The notes: generated from the letters alone by a model not told the origin. Positions 1 to 8,564 are shown, counted from the first letter of the stretch. The stretch is 64,000 nucleotides of DNA from Candidatus Gastranaerophilales bacterium (GCA_944325595.1 CALVAQ010000002.1:62001-126000), one strand, 5' to 3'. Program-made: numbers and translations.

Positions 1-872
1 AATCGGAATACCCCGGTGTGAATCTTACTCCTGACTTTAATGATGTTTTGAACAACAAAGATATTGATGCCGTTGTTATAGCGACACCGAGTCATACTCA
101 TTTCAAACTTGTAAAAATGGCTCTTGAGGCAGGCAAACATGTATATGTAGAAAAACCGATTGCTACTGCGAGCAAAGAAGCTCTTATTTTGAAAGAACTT
201 GCGGAATCAAAAAATCTTGTTTTGATGGTCGGACATTTGCTTTTGTACCATCCGGCAGTTAACAGACTCAAAATGATTGTCCAATCGGGTGAGCTTGGCG
301 AAATCAGATATGTTCAGTCAGACAGATTAAACATAAATTACTTTAAAAACGACAGAAGTGTAATGTGGGATTTGGCGCCGCATGATGTTTCTATGGTAAG
401 CTACATTCTCGGTGAAGAGCCTAAAAGAGTAATTTCTGCTATGGGTGTAAGCTCAGAAGCAAATGAAATTATGGATATTACACACATTGAAATTGAATAC
501 GAATCAGGCTGTGTCGCTCATATTTCAGACAGCTGGATTCATCCGCAAAAGCGTGTAAACCTTATGCTCAGAGGAACAAAAGGTTCTGCAATGTTTGACG
601 ATACACTCAAAGAAAACAAACTGCAGGTGTTCAAAAATGACAAACCGAATTCCGGCAGTGTCGTTTCTCTGGATTATATTGAAATAGAGCCTCTAAAGCT
701 CGAATGCGAACATTTTGTAAAATGCATAAAACAGGGTCTAAAAGCGAGAAGCGACGGTGAAAACGGTTATTTCGTCGTAAAAATTCTTGAAGATGCGGAA
801 AAAATGATGCTCGGCGACAAACTAAAACTTCTTAACGAGCACAGTTTTGCTTCTTCACGTTCAAAACAATAA
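1..872 (+). CDS. Gfo/Idh/MocA-family NAD(P)-dependent oxidoreductase, 5' partial
   Basis: The frame is open from the window edge and the Rossmann nucleotide-binding start is missing, so this is a truncated gene; the in-frame GTG at 18 is not the true start. The family motif is clear: VVIATPSHTHF, then GKHVYVEKPIAT (the EKP motif at the active site), followed by the substrate-binding alpha/beta domain (LGEIRYVQSDR, WDLAPHDVSM, with His of the APHD segment likely catalytic). Members oxidise or reduce sugars, often nucleotide sugars or inositols, using NAD(P). The substrate cannot be told from sequence. It is followed closely by a CDP-alcohol phosphotransferase, which hints at a polar-lipid or surface-sugar context (inference). 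Confidence 0.85.
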   Translation, partial: SEYPGVNLTPDFNDVLNNKDIDAVVIATPSHTHFKLVKMALEAGKHVYVEKPIATASKEALILKELAESKNLVLMVGHLLLYHPAVNRLKMIVQSGELGEIRYVQSDRLNINYFKNDRSVMWDLAPHDVSMVSYILGEEPKRVISAMGVSSEANEIMDITHIEIEYESGCVAHISDSWIHPQKRVNLMLRGTKGSAMFDDTLKENKLQVFKNDKPNSGSVVSLDYIEIEPLKLECEHFVKCIKQGLKARSDGENGYFVVKILEDAEKMMLGDKLKLLNEHSFASSRSKQ

Positions 873-897
873 TAAATATAGTATTGAGGAGTATAAG

Positions 898-1572
898 ATG
901 GCTAATTTAATTACTATTTTAAGAATGATTATCGCATTTATTGCAATATGTCTGTTGTTTTACCAGACACCGGCAAGTTACATTGCTGCATTTATTTTGA
1001 CTATTATCGCAATATGGTTTGACGGACTGGATGGCTTTGTTGCAAGACTGTTGAAAGAAAGCTCAAAATTTGGCGCAGTTCTCGATATTTTGGGTGACAG
1101 AGTCGTTGAAAATATTTACTGGATTGTTTTTGCGGTATTGGGATGGATTCCTGTCTGGATTCCTTTGATTGTTGTAACAAGAGGCATCCTGACTGACGGT
1201 GTCAGAAGTATCGCTCTCGAACAGGGCTATACAGCATTTGGCGCAACGACAATGATGAAAACAAAAGTCGGACACTTCCTTGTTGCTTCTAATTTTTCAA
1301 GAGGCACATATGCCGTTACAAAAGCGCTGGCTTTTGCTTTGATGATTTTGTGTAACTTCCCGTTTGCAAGTATGACATTCTTCCTGCAGGGAGAAGACCC
1401 TGTTCTGTCAGCACAGGCAATTTCCGCATGGACATCTTTTCACAACATTTGTACTGCAATATGTCCGTTTGCTCACTTCTGTGTATATGTAGCGGTTATA
1501 TTCTGCGTAATCCGCGGATTGCCGGTACTCATTGAGAGCAGAAGATTTTTTGTTGAAGATGAGAAAAAATAA
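898..1572 (+). CDS. CDP-alcohol phosphatidyltransferase family membrane enzyme
   Basis: About 224 residues with several hydrophobic helices. The complete catalytic signature DG-x2-AR-x8-G-x3-D-x3-D is visible as DGFVAR, then G-AVL-D-ILG-D, in the second helix region. Such enzymes transfer a phosphoalcohol from a CDP-linked donor to an acceptor alcohol in the inner membrane (phosphatidylglycerophosphate, phosphatidylinositol phosphate and similar). The start was set at the ATG at 898 because GAGGAG lies at 886-891 with a 6-base spacing; an upstream in-frame start at 847 would overlap the preceding gene and has no ribosome binding site. Whether this is PgsA or another specificity is not resolvable. 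A terminator follows directly. Confidence 0.88.
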   Translation: MANLITILRMIIAFIAICLLFYQTPASYIAAFILTIIAIWFDGLDGFVARLLKESSKFGAVLDILGDRVVENIYWIVFAVLGWIPVWIPLIVVTRGILTDGVRSIALEQGYTAFGATTMMKTKVGHFLVASNFSRGTYAVTKALAFALMILCNFPFASMTFFLQGEDPVLSAQAISAWTSFHNICTAICPFAHFCVYVAVIFCVIRGLPVLIESRRFFVEDEKK

Positions 1573-1575
1573 TGC

Positions 1576-1610
1576 AAAAAGGCTTCTTCAAAACAGAAGC
1601 CTTTTGTTTT
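1576..1610 (+). terminator. Rho-independent terminator after the CDP-alcohol phosphotransferase gene
   Basis: Stem AAAAGGCTTCT / AGAAGCCTTTT with a 7-base loop, followed by a T-rich stretch. It lies between the stop codon at 1572 and trmL at 1625, so trmL probably has its own promoter or depends on read-through. Confidence 0.85.
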
Positions 1611-1624
1611 AGATTAGCTTTACT

Positions 1625-2092
1625 ATGGATATAAAAACCAAACTGAATATAGTCTTATATGAACCGGAAATTCCTCAAAATACGGGTAACATTGTCAGGC
1701 TGGCTGCCTGTACAAATGCCGATGTATATCTGGTTGGGAAATTGGGATTTTCAATAGACAGCAGGCACCTCAAAAGAGCCGGACTTGATTACTGGGATTC
1801 CGTAAATATCAAGAGAGTCGAACATCTTGAAGATTTATGGAAAGAATTTCCAAATAATGATTTTTATTACCTCACAACAAAGACAAAAAATATTTATACA
1901 GAGGTAAAATTCAAAGACGGAGATTTTCTCGTTTTTGGACCGGAAACCAGAGGACTGCCTGAAGATTTGATTTTTGCAAAAGGTGAAAATTCTATAACTA
2001 TTCCGATGAAAGACGGACAAAGGAGCTTGAACCTTTCAAATTCTGTTGCTATAGTTGTCTATGAAGCATTACGACAAAACGGATGGTCTTAA
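1625..2092 (+). CDS. trmL: tRNA (cytidine/uridine-2'-O-)-methyltransferase, TrmL type (SPOUT)
   Basis: 155 residues, the normal length for minimal SPOUT methyltransferases of the TrmL/YibK group, which 2'-O-methylate the wobble nucleotide 34 of tRNA-Leu using S-adenosylmethionine. Visible motifs: EPEIPQNTGNIVRLA near the N-terminus, LVFGPETRGLP (SAM-binding trefoil knot loop) and IPM followed by RSLNLSNSVAIVVYEALRQ at the C-terminus. There is no good Shine-Dalgarno before the ATG. It stands just upstream of nnrD with a 15-base gap and is probably cotranscribed with nnrD and lipM. Confidence 0.93.
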   Translation: MDIKTKLNIVLYEPEIPQNTGNIVRLAACTNADVYLVGKLGFSIDSRHLKRAGLDYWDSVNIKRVEHLEDLWKEFPNNDFYYLTTKTKNIYTEVKFKDGDFLVFGPETRGLPEDLIFAKGENSITIPMKDGQRSLNLSNSVAIVVYEALRQNGWS

Positions 2093-2107
2093 TTTTAAGA
2101 GGGTATT

Positions 2108-2986
2108 ATGTTAATTACAAAAGAATTTGCTATGTCGTTACTGCCGCAGCGTCCTGCGGAGTCTAACAAAGGAACTTTCGGCAAGGTATTGAATATTGCA
2201 GGATGTATTAATTATCAGGGTGCAGCATATTTATCCTCTCTTGCGCCTTTAAAAGCCGGTGCAGGACTTGTTACACTGGCATCAATTGAGACTGTTATCA
2301 ACAATCTCGCTTCTTGTGCACCGTGGATTACTTTTTTGCCTCTAAAGTCATATGGCGGTAAGTGCATATCTCACAGAGCTTTTAAAGAAATAAAAAAGGT
2401 AATTGACAATTACAATGTTGTATCTATCGGACCCGGGCTTTCCGATTGCGATGCAGTAGGATGCTTTGTTGAAGATACATTAAACTATCTGAAAGATTTT
2501 GAAACAAAAGTTGTAATTGATGCTGATGCTCTGAATATTATTGCAAAATCGGACATCAAGTCACTGCCTGAAAATTCTGTAATCACGCCTCATCCTCTTG
2601 AGCTTTCAAGATTGCTTGAGGTTCCTGTAGAGGTTATTCAAAGTGACAGGGTTAGCGCAGCAAAACTGGCGGCAGGAAAATTCGGCTGCAATGTTGTCTT
2701 AAAAGGGGAAAATACTATAATTTGCAGCAGAAACGGTGAGATTTTTGAAAACCAAACAGGAAATTCTTCTCTGGCAAAAGCAGGAAGCGGCGATGTACTG
2801 ACAGGAATGATTGCAGGCTTTGCTGCACAGGGATTGGATATTCTAAAAGCATCCGTTCTGGGGGTATACCTGCACGGTTTATGCGGAGAGCTGGCATCTT
2901 GTGATTTTACAGAGTATTGTGTTTTGGCAACAAACCAGATTGACTATATCCCGAAAGCAATAAAAACACTTTTGGAGCAGTATTAA
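2108..2986 (+). CDS. nnrD: ADP/ATP-dependent NAD(P)H-hydrate dehydratase
   Basis: 292-residue ribokinase-like protein that dehydrates damaged NAD(P)H hydrates back to NAD(P)H. Visible: KGTFGKVLNIAG and the GAAYLSSLAPLKAGAGLV segment near the N-terminus, SIGPGLS, VIDADALN, TPHPLELSRLL, VVLKG, and the phosphate-binding signature AKAGSGDVLTGMIAGF. Only the dehydratase domain is present; many bacteria carry it fused behind the NnrE epimerase domain, which is not found here. The ribosome binding site is AGAGGG before the ATG. The stop codon overlaps the next start as TAATG, indicating translational coupling with lipM. Confidence 0.92.
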   Translation: MLITKEFAMSLLPQRPAESNKGTFGKVLNIAGCINYQGAAYLSSLAPLKAGAGLVTLASIETVINNLASCAPWITFLPLKSYGGKCISHRAFKEIKKVIDNYNVVSIGPGLSDCDAVGCFVEDTLNYLKDFETKVVIDADALNIIAKSDIKSLPENSVITPHPLELSRLLEVPVEVIQSDRVSAAKLAAGKFGCNVVLKGENTIICSRNGEIFENQTGNSSLAKAGSGDVLTGMIAGFAAQGLDILKASVLGVYLHGLCGELASCDFTEYCVLATNQIDYIPKAIKTLLEQY

Positions 2987-3735
2987 TGAAAAAAAACGGA
3001 GTTTATCTTCCTTTTCGTCCGAGAAACGGCAATGATAACATGGATCTTGATGAAAGACTCCTGAATTTTGCAATTCAAAATGAATGGGATGTTCCTGTGC
3101 TGCGCTTTTACGGGTGGTCTCCGGCATGTGTTTCTCTGGGAAGAAATCAGGAAGACACCTTTGTAAATAAAAAATACTGCGAACAGCAAGGGATTGATAT
3201 TGTCCGTCGTATTACAGGAGGAAGGGCTCTGTTTCATGATGATGAATTGACATATAGTTTTATTTGTCCTGTCAGCTATTTAAAAAACGGTGAAACAATT
3301 ATTCAATCATACAAAGAAATCTCCGGTGCAATTGCACAGGGATTCAAAAAACTGGGTATTGACGTACAACTTCCTTCCGAAAAAAGAGTTTCAACACATT
3401 TTGAATACTGTATGTCCCTTGCAACGGGCGCTGATTTGAGTGTTGACGGAAAAAAACTGGTCGGCTCTGCGCAGTTTCGAAAAAAAGGCTATATATTGCA
3501 GCACGGTTCTATTCTTTACACTTACGATAAAGAAAAAATTGAAAAAATATTTTCAGAAAAACCGTCTGATGACAAAATTGCCCTATTAAAACAACTTATT
3601 CCCGATATTACCGGTGCAAAGCTGTGCGAGGCATTGAAAGCAGGATTTGAAGACTATTTTGATATCATTTTTGAGCCGGTTCGTTTGCAAGATCAGAGCG
3701 AAGAATTTTTGCTCCGCCAAGATATATGTGTTTAA
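2986..3735 (+). CDS. lipM: Octanoyltransferase / lipoate-protein ligase family (LipM-like)
   Basis: 249 residues with the biotin/lipoate ligase fold: RRITGGRALFHDDELTYS near residues 73-90 and VDGKKLVGSAQ with KKGYILQHGSIL near 150-180. A cysteine precedes the GSAQ block (EYCMSLATGADL), in the position occupied by the nucleophilic Cys of LipM octanoyltransferases, so I prefer LipM (octanoyl-ACP:protein transfer, first step of de novo lipoylation) over LplA; no large accessory domain is present. It starts on the TAATG junction with nnrD. Its 3' end overlaps the convergent aroH gene by 71 bases. The exact specificity rests on alignment by eye. Confidence 0.82.
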   Translation: MKKNGVYLPFRPRNGNDNMDLDERLLNFAIQNEWDVPVLRFYGWSPACVSLGRNQEDTFVNKKYCEQQGIDIVRRITGGRALFHDDELTYSFICPVSYLKNGETIIQSYKEISGAIAQGFKKLGIDVQLPSEKRVSTHFEYCMSLATGADLSVDGKKLVGSAQFRKKGYILQHGSILYTYDKEKIEKIFSEKPSDDKIALLKQLIPDITGAKLCEALKAGFEDYFDIIFEPVRLQDQSEEFLLRQDICV

Positions 3736-4048
3736 TCTCGTTTTGTTCTTTTTCTGTGTTTACGACGACAAGCATTCTGAGACATTTTTTTAAACTCGGC
3801 TCAATATCCATCTCATTTACGCAGAGCAATGGCACGTACTGGATATCAAAGTTTCTTCTGATAAATTTTGCAGGAAATGAATTTTTCAAATCCTTTGTCA
3901 TTGTGAATATCACATGAGAAATATCTTTTGTGTCGATGTCGTTTGACTTTATTATTTTTCCGAAAAGCTCAACCGCCGCTTTTTCTATTGACTCAGGGGT
4001 GTCATTTTCTACTGTGATTGCACCTCTTATACCTCTTGAATACATCAT
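3665..4048 (-). CDS. aroH: Chorismate mutase, AroH class
   Basis: 127 residues, the length of the Bacillus-type trimeric chorismate mutase that converts chorismate to prephenate for Phe/Tyr synthesis. The N-terminal SRGIRGAITVEND contains the family Arg near position 7, followed by FPAKFIRR, IQYVPLLCVNEMDIE, LKKCLRMLV and HIYLGGAKILRSDL, all characteristic. It is the last gene of a minus-strand run pilin-dCMP deaminase-def-fmt-aroH, only 3 bases after fmt. Its final 71 bases lie antisense inside lipM. Confidence 0.93.
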   Translation of the reverse strand: MMYSRGIRGAITVENDTPESIEKAAVELFGKIIKSNDIDTKDISHVIFTMTKDLKNSFPAKFIRRNFDIQYVPLLCVNEMDIEPSLKKCLRMLVVVNTEKEQNEIKHIYLGGAKILRSDLANEPAQK

Positions 4049-4051
4049 TTT

Positions 4052-5011
4052 TTACTCCTGAATTTGTATTTGTTCGAATTTGTTTCCTGTTTTTATTCCC
4101 GCTCCGTTAGACCAAGCGTAAGCAGACATTTGCCCTTTGCCTTCGGGTTTCAGTTCTTTTATCAAAAGCAGGTTTTTACCGGTTTTTACGGCTATTCCTT
4201 CTTTTGTGACTCTGACAACTTCTCCTGCCGGACAGTTTTGTATATCGTCATCCAAAACAGATGTTTTCAATATCTTTACTGACTTGCCGTTAAACATTGT
4301 GTGTGCCGACGGCCAGACTGTCATGGAACGAACCTGATTGTGCAGTGTTTGTGCTGTTTTATTCCAATCAAGAAAAGAATCTTCTTTTTTGAATTTTTTG
4401 GCAATAGTCATCAAAGAATCATCCTGCTTCATCGGAACAAGAGTTTTGTTATACAAGCCTTTTAGTGTTTCATACATCAGTGCCGGAGATTTCTCGCTGA
4501 TTATTTGAGAAAGCTCTCTGTCAGTCATATCGGGTGTGATTTGTATTTCATCCTGCAGACAAATATCACCTGCATCAAGAGCAAGAACGGTTATCATTGT
4601 TGTTATTCCCGTTTTGTTTTCACCTTCATATATTGCTCTTTGAATAGGGTTTGCGCCTCTGTACTTTGGAAGCAGTGATGCGTGAAGGTTTACAGTTGCA
4701 ATTTTGGGAATATCAAGAACATCCTGTGTCAAAATCTGTCCGAACGCAAACGTCACAAAGAAATCAGGATTGAGCTCTTTTAACTTTTCTTTCAGCTCTT
4801 CATCCTTTTTGATTGATTCTGTTTGAAACATCTGGAGATTGTTTGAGACTGCATATTCTTTTACGGGCGGGGGCGTTATTTTATTACCCCTGCCGCAGGG
4901 TCTGTCAGGCTGTGTTACAACAGCCTGAATATTTATATCAGAAAGTTCGTTTAACTTTTGAAGACAATTCACAGCAATTTGCGGTGTTGCCATATAAACA
5001 ACCTTTATCAC
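4052..5011 (-). CDS. fmt: Methionyl-tRNA formyltransferase
   Basis: 319 residues, normal length. The enzyme formylates the initiator methionyl-tRNA with 10-formyl-tetrahydrofolate. Visible: VVTQPDRPCGRGNKITPPPVK, the folate/catalytic loop NLHASLLPKYRGANPIQRAI with Asn and His, GITTM followed by ALDAGDICLQ, and the C-terminal OB-like domain. The usual N-terminal GTP motif reads YMATPQIA here, so the family Gly is Ala. The start overlaps the def stop by one base, the classical def-fmt pairing; peptide deformylase later removes the formyl group that this enzyme adds. Confidence 0.95.
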   Translation of the reverse strand: MIKVVYMATPQIAVNCLQKLNELSDINIQAVVTQPDRPCGRGNKITPPPVKEYAVSNNLQMFQTESIKKDEELKEKLKELNPDFFVTFAFGQILTQDVLDIPKIATVNLHASLLPKYRGANPIQRAIYEGENKTGITTMITVLALDAGDICLQDEIQITPDMTDRELSQIISEKSPALMYETLKGLYNKTLVPMKQDDSLMTIAKKFKKEDSFLDWNKTAQTLHNQVRSMTVWPSAHTMFNGKSVKILKTSVLDDDIQNCPAGEVVRVTKEGIAVKTGKNLLLIKELKPEGKGQMSAYAWSNGAGIKTGNKFEQIQIQE

Positions 5012-5622
5012 TATTGTTCCTCTTTTGTCTCAGCTACAACTGTTTCTCCGGGGTTTGTCGGAATATATTCGAGAGCTTTCTCAATCTCGGGCTCTGAGAG
5101 CAATTTGTCTTCTTCTACAGATTGAAGCCCTTTTTCGTGCAATATTCTGTTTGCCTCAAACTCACTTCTGCAATGGTCAATGAAGAGTATTCCGTCAAGA
5201 TGGTCAAATTCGTGCTGTATTGCTCTTGCAAGAAGGCTTCCGTCCTTGCCTTCCATTATAAAAGGTTTTCCGTTTAGCCCCAGTGCTTTAACTTTCACGT
5301 ATGCATATCTTTTTACATCCGTGTATGCTTCAGGAAAACTCAAACACCCTTCATAACTGCTGCATGCGCCTGATTTTTGGATAATTTTAGGGTTTATAAA
5401 AACAAGAGGATTCAAAGGCTCTTTACCGGTTGAAACATCAATTACAAACACTCTCAGATTTTCTCCGACCTGCGGGGCAGCAAGACCCACGCCGTTGTTT
5501 GCATACATTGTGTCGAGAAGGTCATGCACAAGAGTTTGGATTTTTTTTGATATTTTGGAGACTTCTTTTGATTTCTTTCTGAGTACTTCGTCTCCGTATG
5601 GAACTATTTTTTTTATTGACAT
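5011..5622 (-). CDS. def: Peptide deformylase
   Basis: 203 residues, slightly long because of an acidic C-terminal tail. All three metal/active-site motifs are present: GVGLAAPQVG, EGCLSFP (metal Cys) and QHEFDHLDGILF (HExxH-type His pair and Glu). It removes the formyl group from nascent proteins in the cytosol. Translation is coupled to fmt through a one-base overlap. AGGT precedes the ATG as a weak ribosome binding site. The preceding gene in the operon is a dCMP deaminase 13 bases away. Confidence 0.96.
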   Translation of the reverse strand: MSIKKIVPYGDEVLRKKSKEVSKISKKIQTLVHDLLDTMYANNGVGLAAPQVGENLRVFVIDVSTGKEPLNPLVFINPKIIQKSGACSSYEGCLSFPEAYTDVKRYAYVKVKALGLNGKPFIMEGKDGSLLARAIQHEFDHLDGILFIDHCRSEFEANRILHEKGLQSVEEDKLLSEPEIEKALEYIPTNPGETVVAETKEEQ

Positions 5623-5635
5623 TTTTACCTACAAT

Positions 5636-6085
5636 CTAGGGGCGCTGTGCGTCCAGTTCTTTTCTTATATCTTCTACTGTTACATAATTCACGGGTGATT
5701 TTTCATCTTTTTGAAGATAAACATCTTTTATTCCCGCCTGCACGATAAATCTTTTGCAAAGAATACATATAAAGTTGTGTCCGTATATGTACATTGTAGC
5801 GCCTTTGCATCTATCCTGCCCAGCCTGAATTATTGCGTTTTGTTCGGCATGTATACTGCGGCAGGTTTCGTACATTGTCCCTGACGGGATATTGTTTTCC
5901 ATACGGTAACATTTCCCTATTTCATAACAGGAAGTTACCTTTGACGGCGTTCCGTTGTATCCCGTTGCTTTAATTTTTTTGTCTTCACCTACAATCACGG
6001 CACCGACTTTTGCTCTAAAACAGTTAGAGCGGGTTGCACAGGTTTTTGCTATTTCCAAAAAATATTCATTCCAAGGCTTTATCAT
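5636..6085 (-). CDS. Deoxycytidylate (dCMP) deaminase, ComEB type
   Basis: 149 residues of the zinc cytidine/deoxycytidylate deaminase family, which convert dCMP to dUMP for dTTP synthesis. Zinc and catalytic motif SIHAEQNAI (His and Glu) is at about residues 78-86. The second zinc motif is ICILCK, where the usual Pro before the first Cys is replaced. The N-terminus WNEYFLEIAKTCATRSNC, then GAVIV and ATGYNGTPS, fits the family, and extra Cys residues (TSCYEIGKCYR) resemble the additional structural zinc site of dCMP deaminases. Located 3 bases after the pilin-like gene. Confidence 0.9.
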   Translation of the reverse strand: MIKPWNEYFLEIAKTCATRSNCFRAKVGAVIVGEDKKIKATGYNGTPSKVTSCYEIGKCYRMENNIPSGTMYETCRSIHAEQNAIIQAGQDRCKGATMYIYGHNFICILCKRFIVQAGIKDVYLQKDEKSPVNYVTVEDIRKELDAQRP

Positions 6086-6088
6086 ACT

Positions 6089-6631
6089 TTATTGTCCTTC
6101 TTGTAGTTCTATATTCTTTTGCATTAAATCTTTGAGCTGGTTTTGAAGCTGCATGATTTGTTCCATTTGTTCAGGAGACACTTGACTGTCGATAATTTTT
6201 TGCGCATCTCTTTTAGATTTCCCTTTGAGATTTGGCATTTGTTGAATTGTGTTTACTGCATTGAGGGCTTCCGTAAGCTGCTGATTTAAAGCAGTCAGCA
6301 TTTCAAGAGTTTTTGTTTGATTTTCACTTGTACCGAAAGAACTTTCGCCGTTCTCTTTTATCCAGCCTATTGTGTTGCCGTTTCTGTCCGTAAAATAGAG
6401 AGTTCCGTATACTACAATACCTTGAGATTCTTTTGGGTTCACAGCTCCGAGTTTTATGTTTCTTCCGTGAGCCGGATAAATTGCTGACTCTGTTTGTCTT
6501 TCAATTTTCCAGAGCACTTCCGGTGCAGCTTTTTTCTTTTTTGTTATTACAGGAACTGATGCGATTGCAATTATACAAACTATCAAAAGAGTAATAAGTG
6601 CTTCAGCAAGAGAAAATCCTGTTTTTTTCAT
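6089..6631 (-). CDS. Type IV pilin-like / pseudopilin with prepilin cleavage motif
   Basis: 180 residues. The N-terminus MKKTG|FSLAEALITLLIV is a class III signal: short basic leader, Gly before the cleavage point, mature Phe1 and Glu5, then a hydrophobic helix of about 20 residues. The mature domain holds a short beta-rich stretch (VVYGTLYFTDRNGNTIGWI) and ends in a Gln/Leu-rich probable coiled coil. It is probably exported and assembled by a type IV pilus or type II secretion machine, whose other parts are not in the window. AAGGAGA precedes the ATG (complement at 6634-6640). It heads the minus-strand operon into the dCMP deaminase, with no obvious functional link. Confidence 0.82.
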   Translation of the reverse strand: MKKTGFSLAEALITLLIVCIIAIASVPVITKKKKAAPEVLWKIERQTESAIYPAHGRNIKLGAVNPKESQGIVVYGTLYFTDRNGNTIGWIKENGESSFGTSENQTKTLEMLTALNQQLTEALNAVNTIQQMPNLKGKSKRDAQKIIDSQVSPEQMEQIMQLQNQLKDLMQKNIELQEGQ

Positions 6632-6741
6632 AAGTCTCCTTTACCTATTATACTAATTATTTTATTGTTATTTTGCGCTAAAGTAAAGAATTTATAATAA
6701 AAAAGAAACTAAAAAACCAACAAATAGACGAAAAAAAGTAC

Positions 6742-6769
6742 TTGCCATAATTTTAAATTCAAATATAAT
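6742..6769 (+). promoter_or_regulatory. Sigma-70-type promoter of the HU gene
   Basis: TTGCCA at 6742-6747 and TATAAT at 6764-6769 with a 16-base spacer. A ribosome binding site AAGAAGGGG follows at 6785-6793, just ahead of the ATG at 6804. The rest of the 6632-6803 gap is AT-rich and also holds the start region of the divergent pilin gene. Confidence 0.75.
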
Positions 6770-6803
6770 AGGAAATGTAGAGAAAAGAAGGGGTTTAAAT
6801 ACT

Positions 6804-7094
6804 ATGAACAAAGAAGAATTAGTACAAGAAGTTTCAAAAAAATCTAAAGTTACTCAAAAAGAAACTGCTGAAATCATCAATGCTTTGATGGAAACAATCG
6901 AAAAAACAGTTTCTAAAGGTAAAAAAGTTACTTTGGTTGGTTTTGGTACTTTTGAAGCAAGAAAAAGAGCTGCAAGAATTGGCCGCAACCCTCAAACAGG
7001 TAAAGAAATCAAAATTGCTGCTAAAACAGTTCCTGCTTTCTCAGCTGGTAAAAAATTCAAAGAAGCTGTTGATTGCAAAGCTTGCAAAAAGTAG
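6804..7094 (+). CDS. hup: HU-family histone-like DNA-binding protein
   Basis: 96 residues. The family pattern is complete: MNKEELVQEVSKKSKVTQKE at the dimerising N-terminus, VTLVGFGTFEARKRAARIGRNPQTG (beta arm with the RNPQTG tip that intercalates into DNA) and KIAAKTVPAFSAGKKFKEAV at the end. It bends and compacts DNA in the nucleoid. The short tail adds two cysteines (DCKACKK), unusual for HU. It is a single-gene transcription unit with a strong promoter and a terminator; the lysine and alanine codon use suggests high expression (inference). Confidence 0.97.
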   Translation: MNKEELVQEVSKKSKVTQKETAEIINALMETIEKTVSKGKKVTLVGFGTFEARKRAARIGRNPQTGKEIKIAAKTVPAFSAGKKFKEAVDCKACKK

Positions 7095-7112
7095 TTTTTC
7101 TTTTATAGCTTT

Positions 7113-7144
7113 AAAAAGCCCGTTTCATTTGAAACGGGCTTTTT
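7113..7144 (+). terminator. Bidirectional intrinsic terminator between HU and the TolC-like gene
   Basis: Perfect 14-bp stem AAAAAGCCCGTTTC / GAAACGGGCTTTTT with an ATTT loop. T-runs are present in both directions, so it can serve the convergent outer-membrane efflux gene as well. Confidence 0.93.
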
Positions 7145-7154
7145 GTTTATTCTT

Positions 7155-8564
7155 TTATATGTTCTCAGCCGGTTTGGCATTTTGATTGTTCAGGGAGTAA
7201 AGATCTTTTCCTCCGACTGCTTTATAAAGCCCTATTGTTGATATAAGGTAGTTAATTTTGTTTGATACTTCGTCTCTTTGTGTCAAAAGCTGCTGCTCTT
7301 TGTTGTATAAAACATCTAGATTTGATGCGGCACCGATTTCATTTTTGTGTTCCATAAGAACGAATTTTTTATTTTCCAGTTTTAGTCTTTCAACACTTTC
7401 TTCATAGTTTTTTTGTTCTGTTTTTACCTGTGCTGTGCTGTCATTTACCTCTTGAATGCCGTTTAAAATAGCTTTCTGGTAGTTTTGCATAGCTTCGTCA
7501 TACTGGTATTTCCTCAATTTGAGGATTGCCATTTTTCTACCGCCTGAGAATAAGTCAAATGACGGCATGATACCAGCATTTGCAAGTTGCGAATAGCTGT
7601 TAAACATTTTGCTCCACTGGTATGCATTCAGCCCGATTTGTCCGTATATTACAAACTTGGGCAGAAATTCTTTCCTGGCAACTCTTACATCGTATCCGAT
7701 TTTTTTGATGTGGTCTTCTGCCTGTATATAGTCGGGTCTTGCTTCAATAACTGTAGAGTCTATTTGTTCGGGGATATTTGTTAACATACGGAGGTTTTCA
7801 CATGAAGTTCTTTTTATATCTTTATCATTGTCGGACAAATAGACCCGCAGTTGATTTGTTAAAATTGTTTGTGTGTGCTCAAGTGTATTCAGAATTTCTT
7901 TTTGCTGTGTAAGCATTTTTTGTTCCGTCAGCACATCATTTATTGTACAAAGACCGTTGTCATACTTTTTCTGAGTCTTTTGTACAATTTGTTCCTGAGC
8001 TTCAACTATCTGTTTTTGGATATCAAGCAGTTTGTCAGCTTTTATCAGATTGAAATAATTTGTTGCAAAAGCGGAGGTAAGAGCAATATAGCTTGCTCTT
8101 TCTTCTTCTCTGATTATATTAAGCTGCTGCTCTATGCTTTTTGTTTTTAATCTGTTTTCGCCCCAGATATCTATTTCATAGCTGGCTGTAAGCGGCAGTT
8201 GATATCCCCACTGCGCATAGCTCGGAATAAGCATGCTGCCGAACTGCTGGTTGCTTGACCTCATTGTTCTTCCGAGGTTTCCGTCAAATGTAATTTGTGG
8301 TAATTCGTTCGCAAGAGAGATTTTAACCATCTTTTCGCCTTCTTTGACTTTCAAAGCTGCAATTTTTAGGTCATGGTTTTTTTCGTATAACTCCCTGATA
8401 TATGATGTCAAAATCGGGTCGTTGTATTTTTCCCACCAGCTCAAATTAAGATATTCAAGTCTCTGTGTCTGCTGCTGTTCCTCTTTTTTGTCTTTTTTTG
8501 CCTCTGCAGGAAGGCAGGACAGCATAAAAACACACAAAATTAGTGTTGTAAAAAATTTTTTCAT
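7155..8564 (-). CDS. TolC/OprM-family outer-membrane efflux protein
   Basis: About 469 residues from the ATG at 8564, which has GGAAG upstream and begins a signal peptide (MKKFFTTLILCVFMLSCLPAEA). An upstream ATG at 8609 would put the signal peptide internally. The mature part shows the duplicated helical barrel pattern of outer membrane efflux proteins (LKIAALKVKEGEKMVKISLANELPQI; ASYIALTSAFATNYFNLI; RPDYIQAEDHIKKIGYDVRVARKEFLPKF; NLDVLYNKEQQLLTQRDEVSNKIN). A Cys in the leader (MLSC) could make it a lipoprotein, but the lipobox is poor. Divergent from marR-emrAB, with which it should form a tripartite pump from cytosol to outside. Confidence 0.9.
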   Translation of the reverse strand: MKKFFTTLILCVFMLSCLPAEAKKDKKEEQQQTQRLEYLNLSWWEKYNDPILTSYIRELYEKNHDLKIAALKVKEGEKMVKISLANELPQITFDGNLGRTMRSSNQQFGSMLIPSYAQWGYQLPLTASYEIDIWGENRLKTKSIEQQLNIIREEERASYIALTSAFATNYFNLIKADKLLDIQKQIVEAQEQIVQKTQKKYDNGLCTINDVLTEQKMLTQQKEILNTLEHTQTILTNQLRVYLSDNDKDIKRTSCENLRMLTNIPEQIDSTVIEARPDYIQAEDHIKKIGYDVRVARKEFLPKFVIYGQIGLNAYQWSKMFNSYSQLANAGIMPSFDLFSGGRKMAILKLRKYQYDEAMQNYQKAILNGIQEVNDSTAQVKTEQKNYEESVERLKLENKKFVLMEHKNEIGAASNLDVLYNKEQQLLTQRDEVSNKINYLISTIGLYKAVGGKDLYSLNNQNAKPAENI

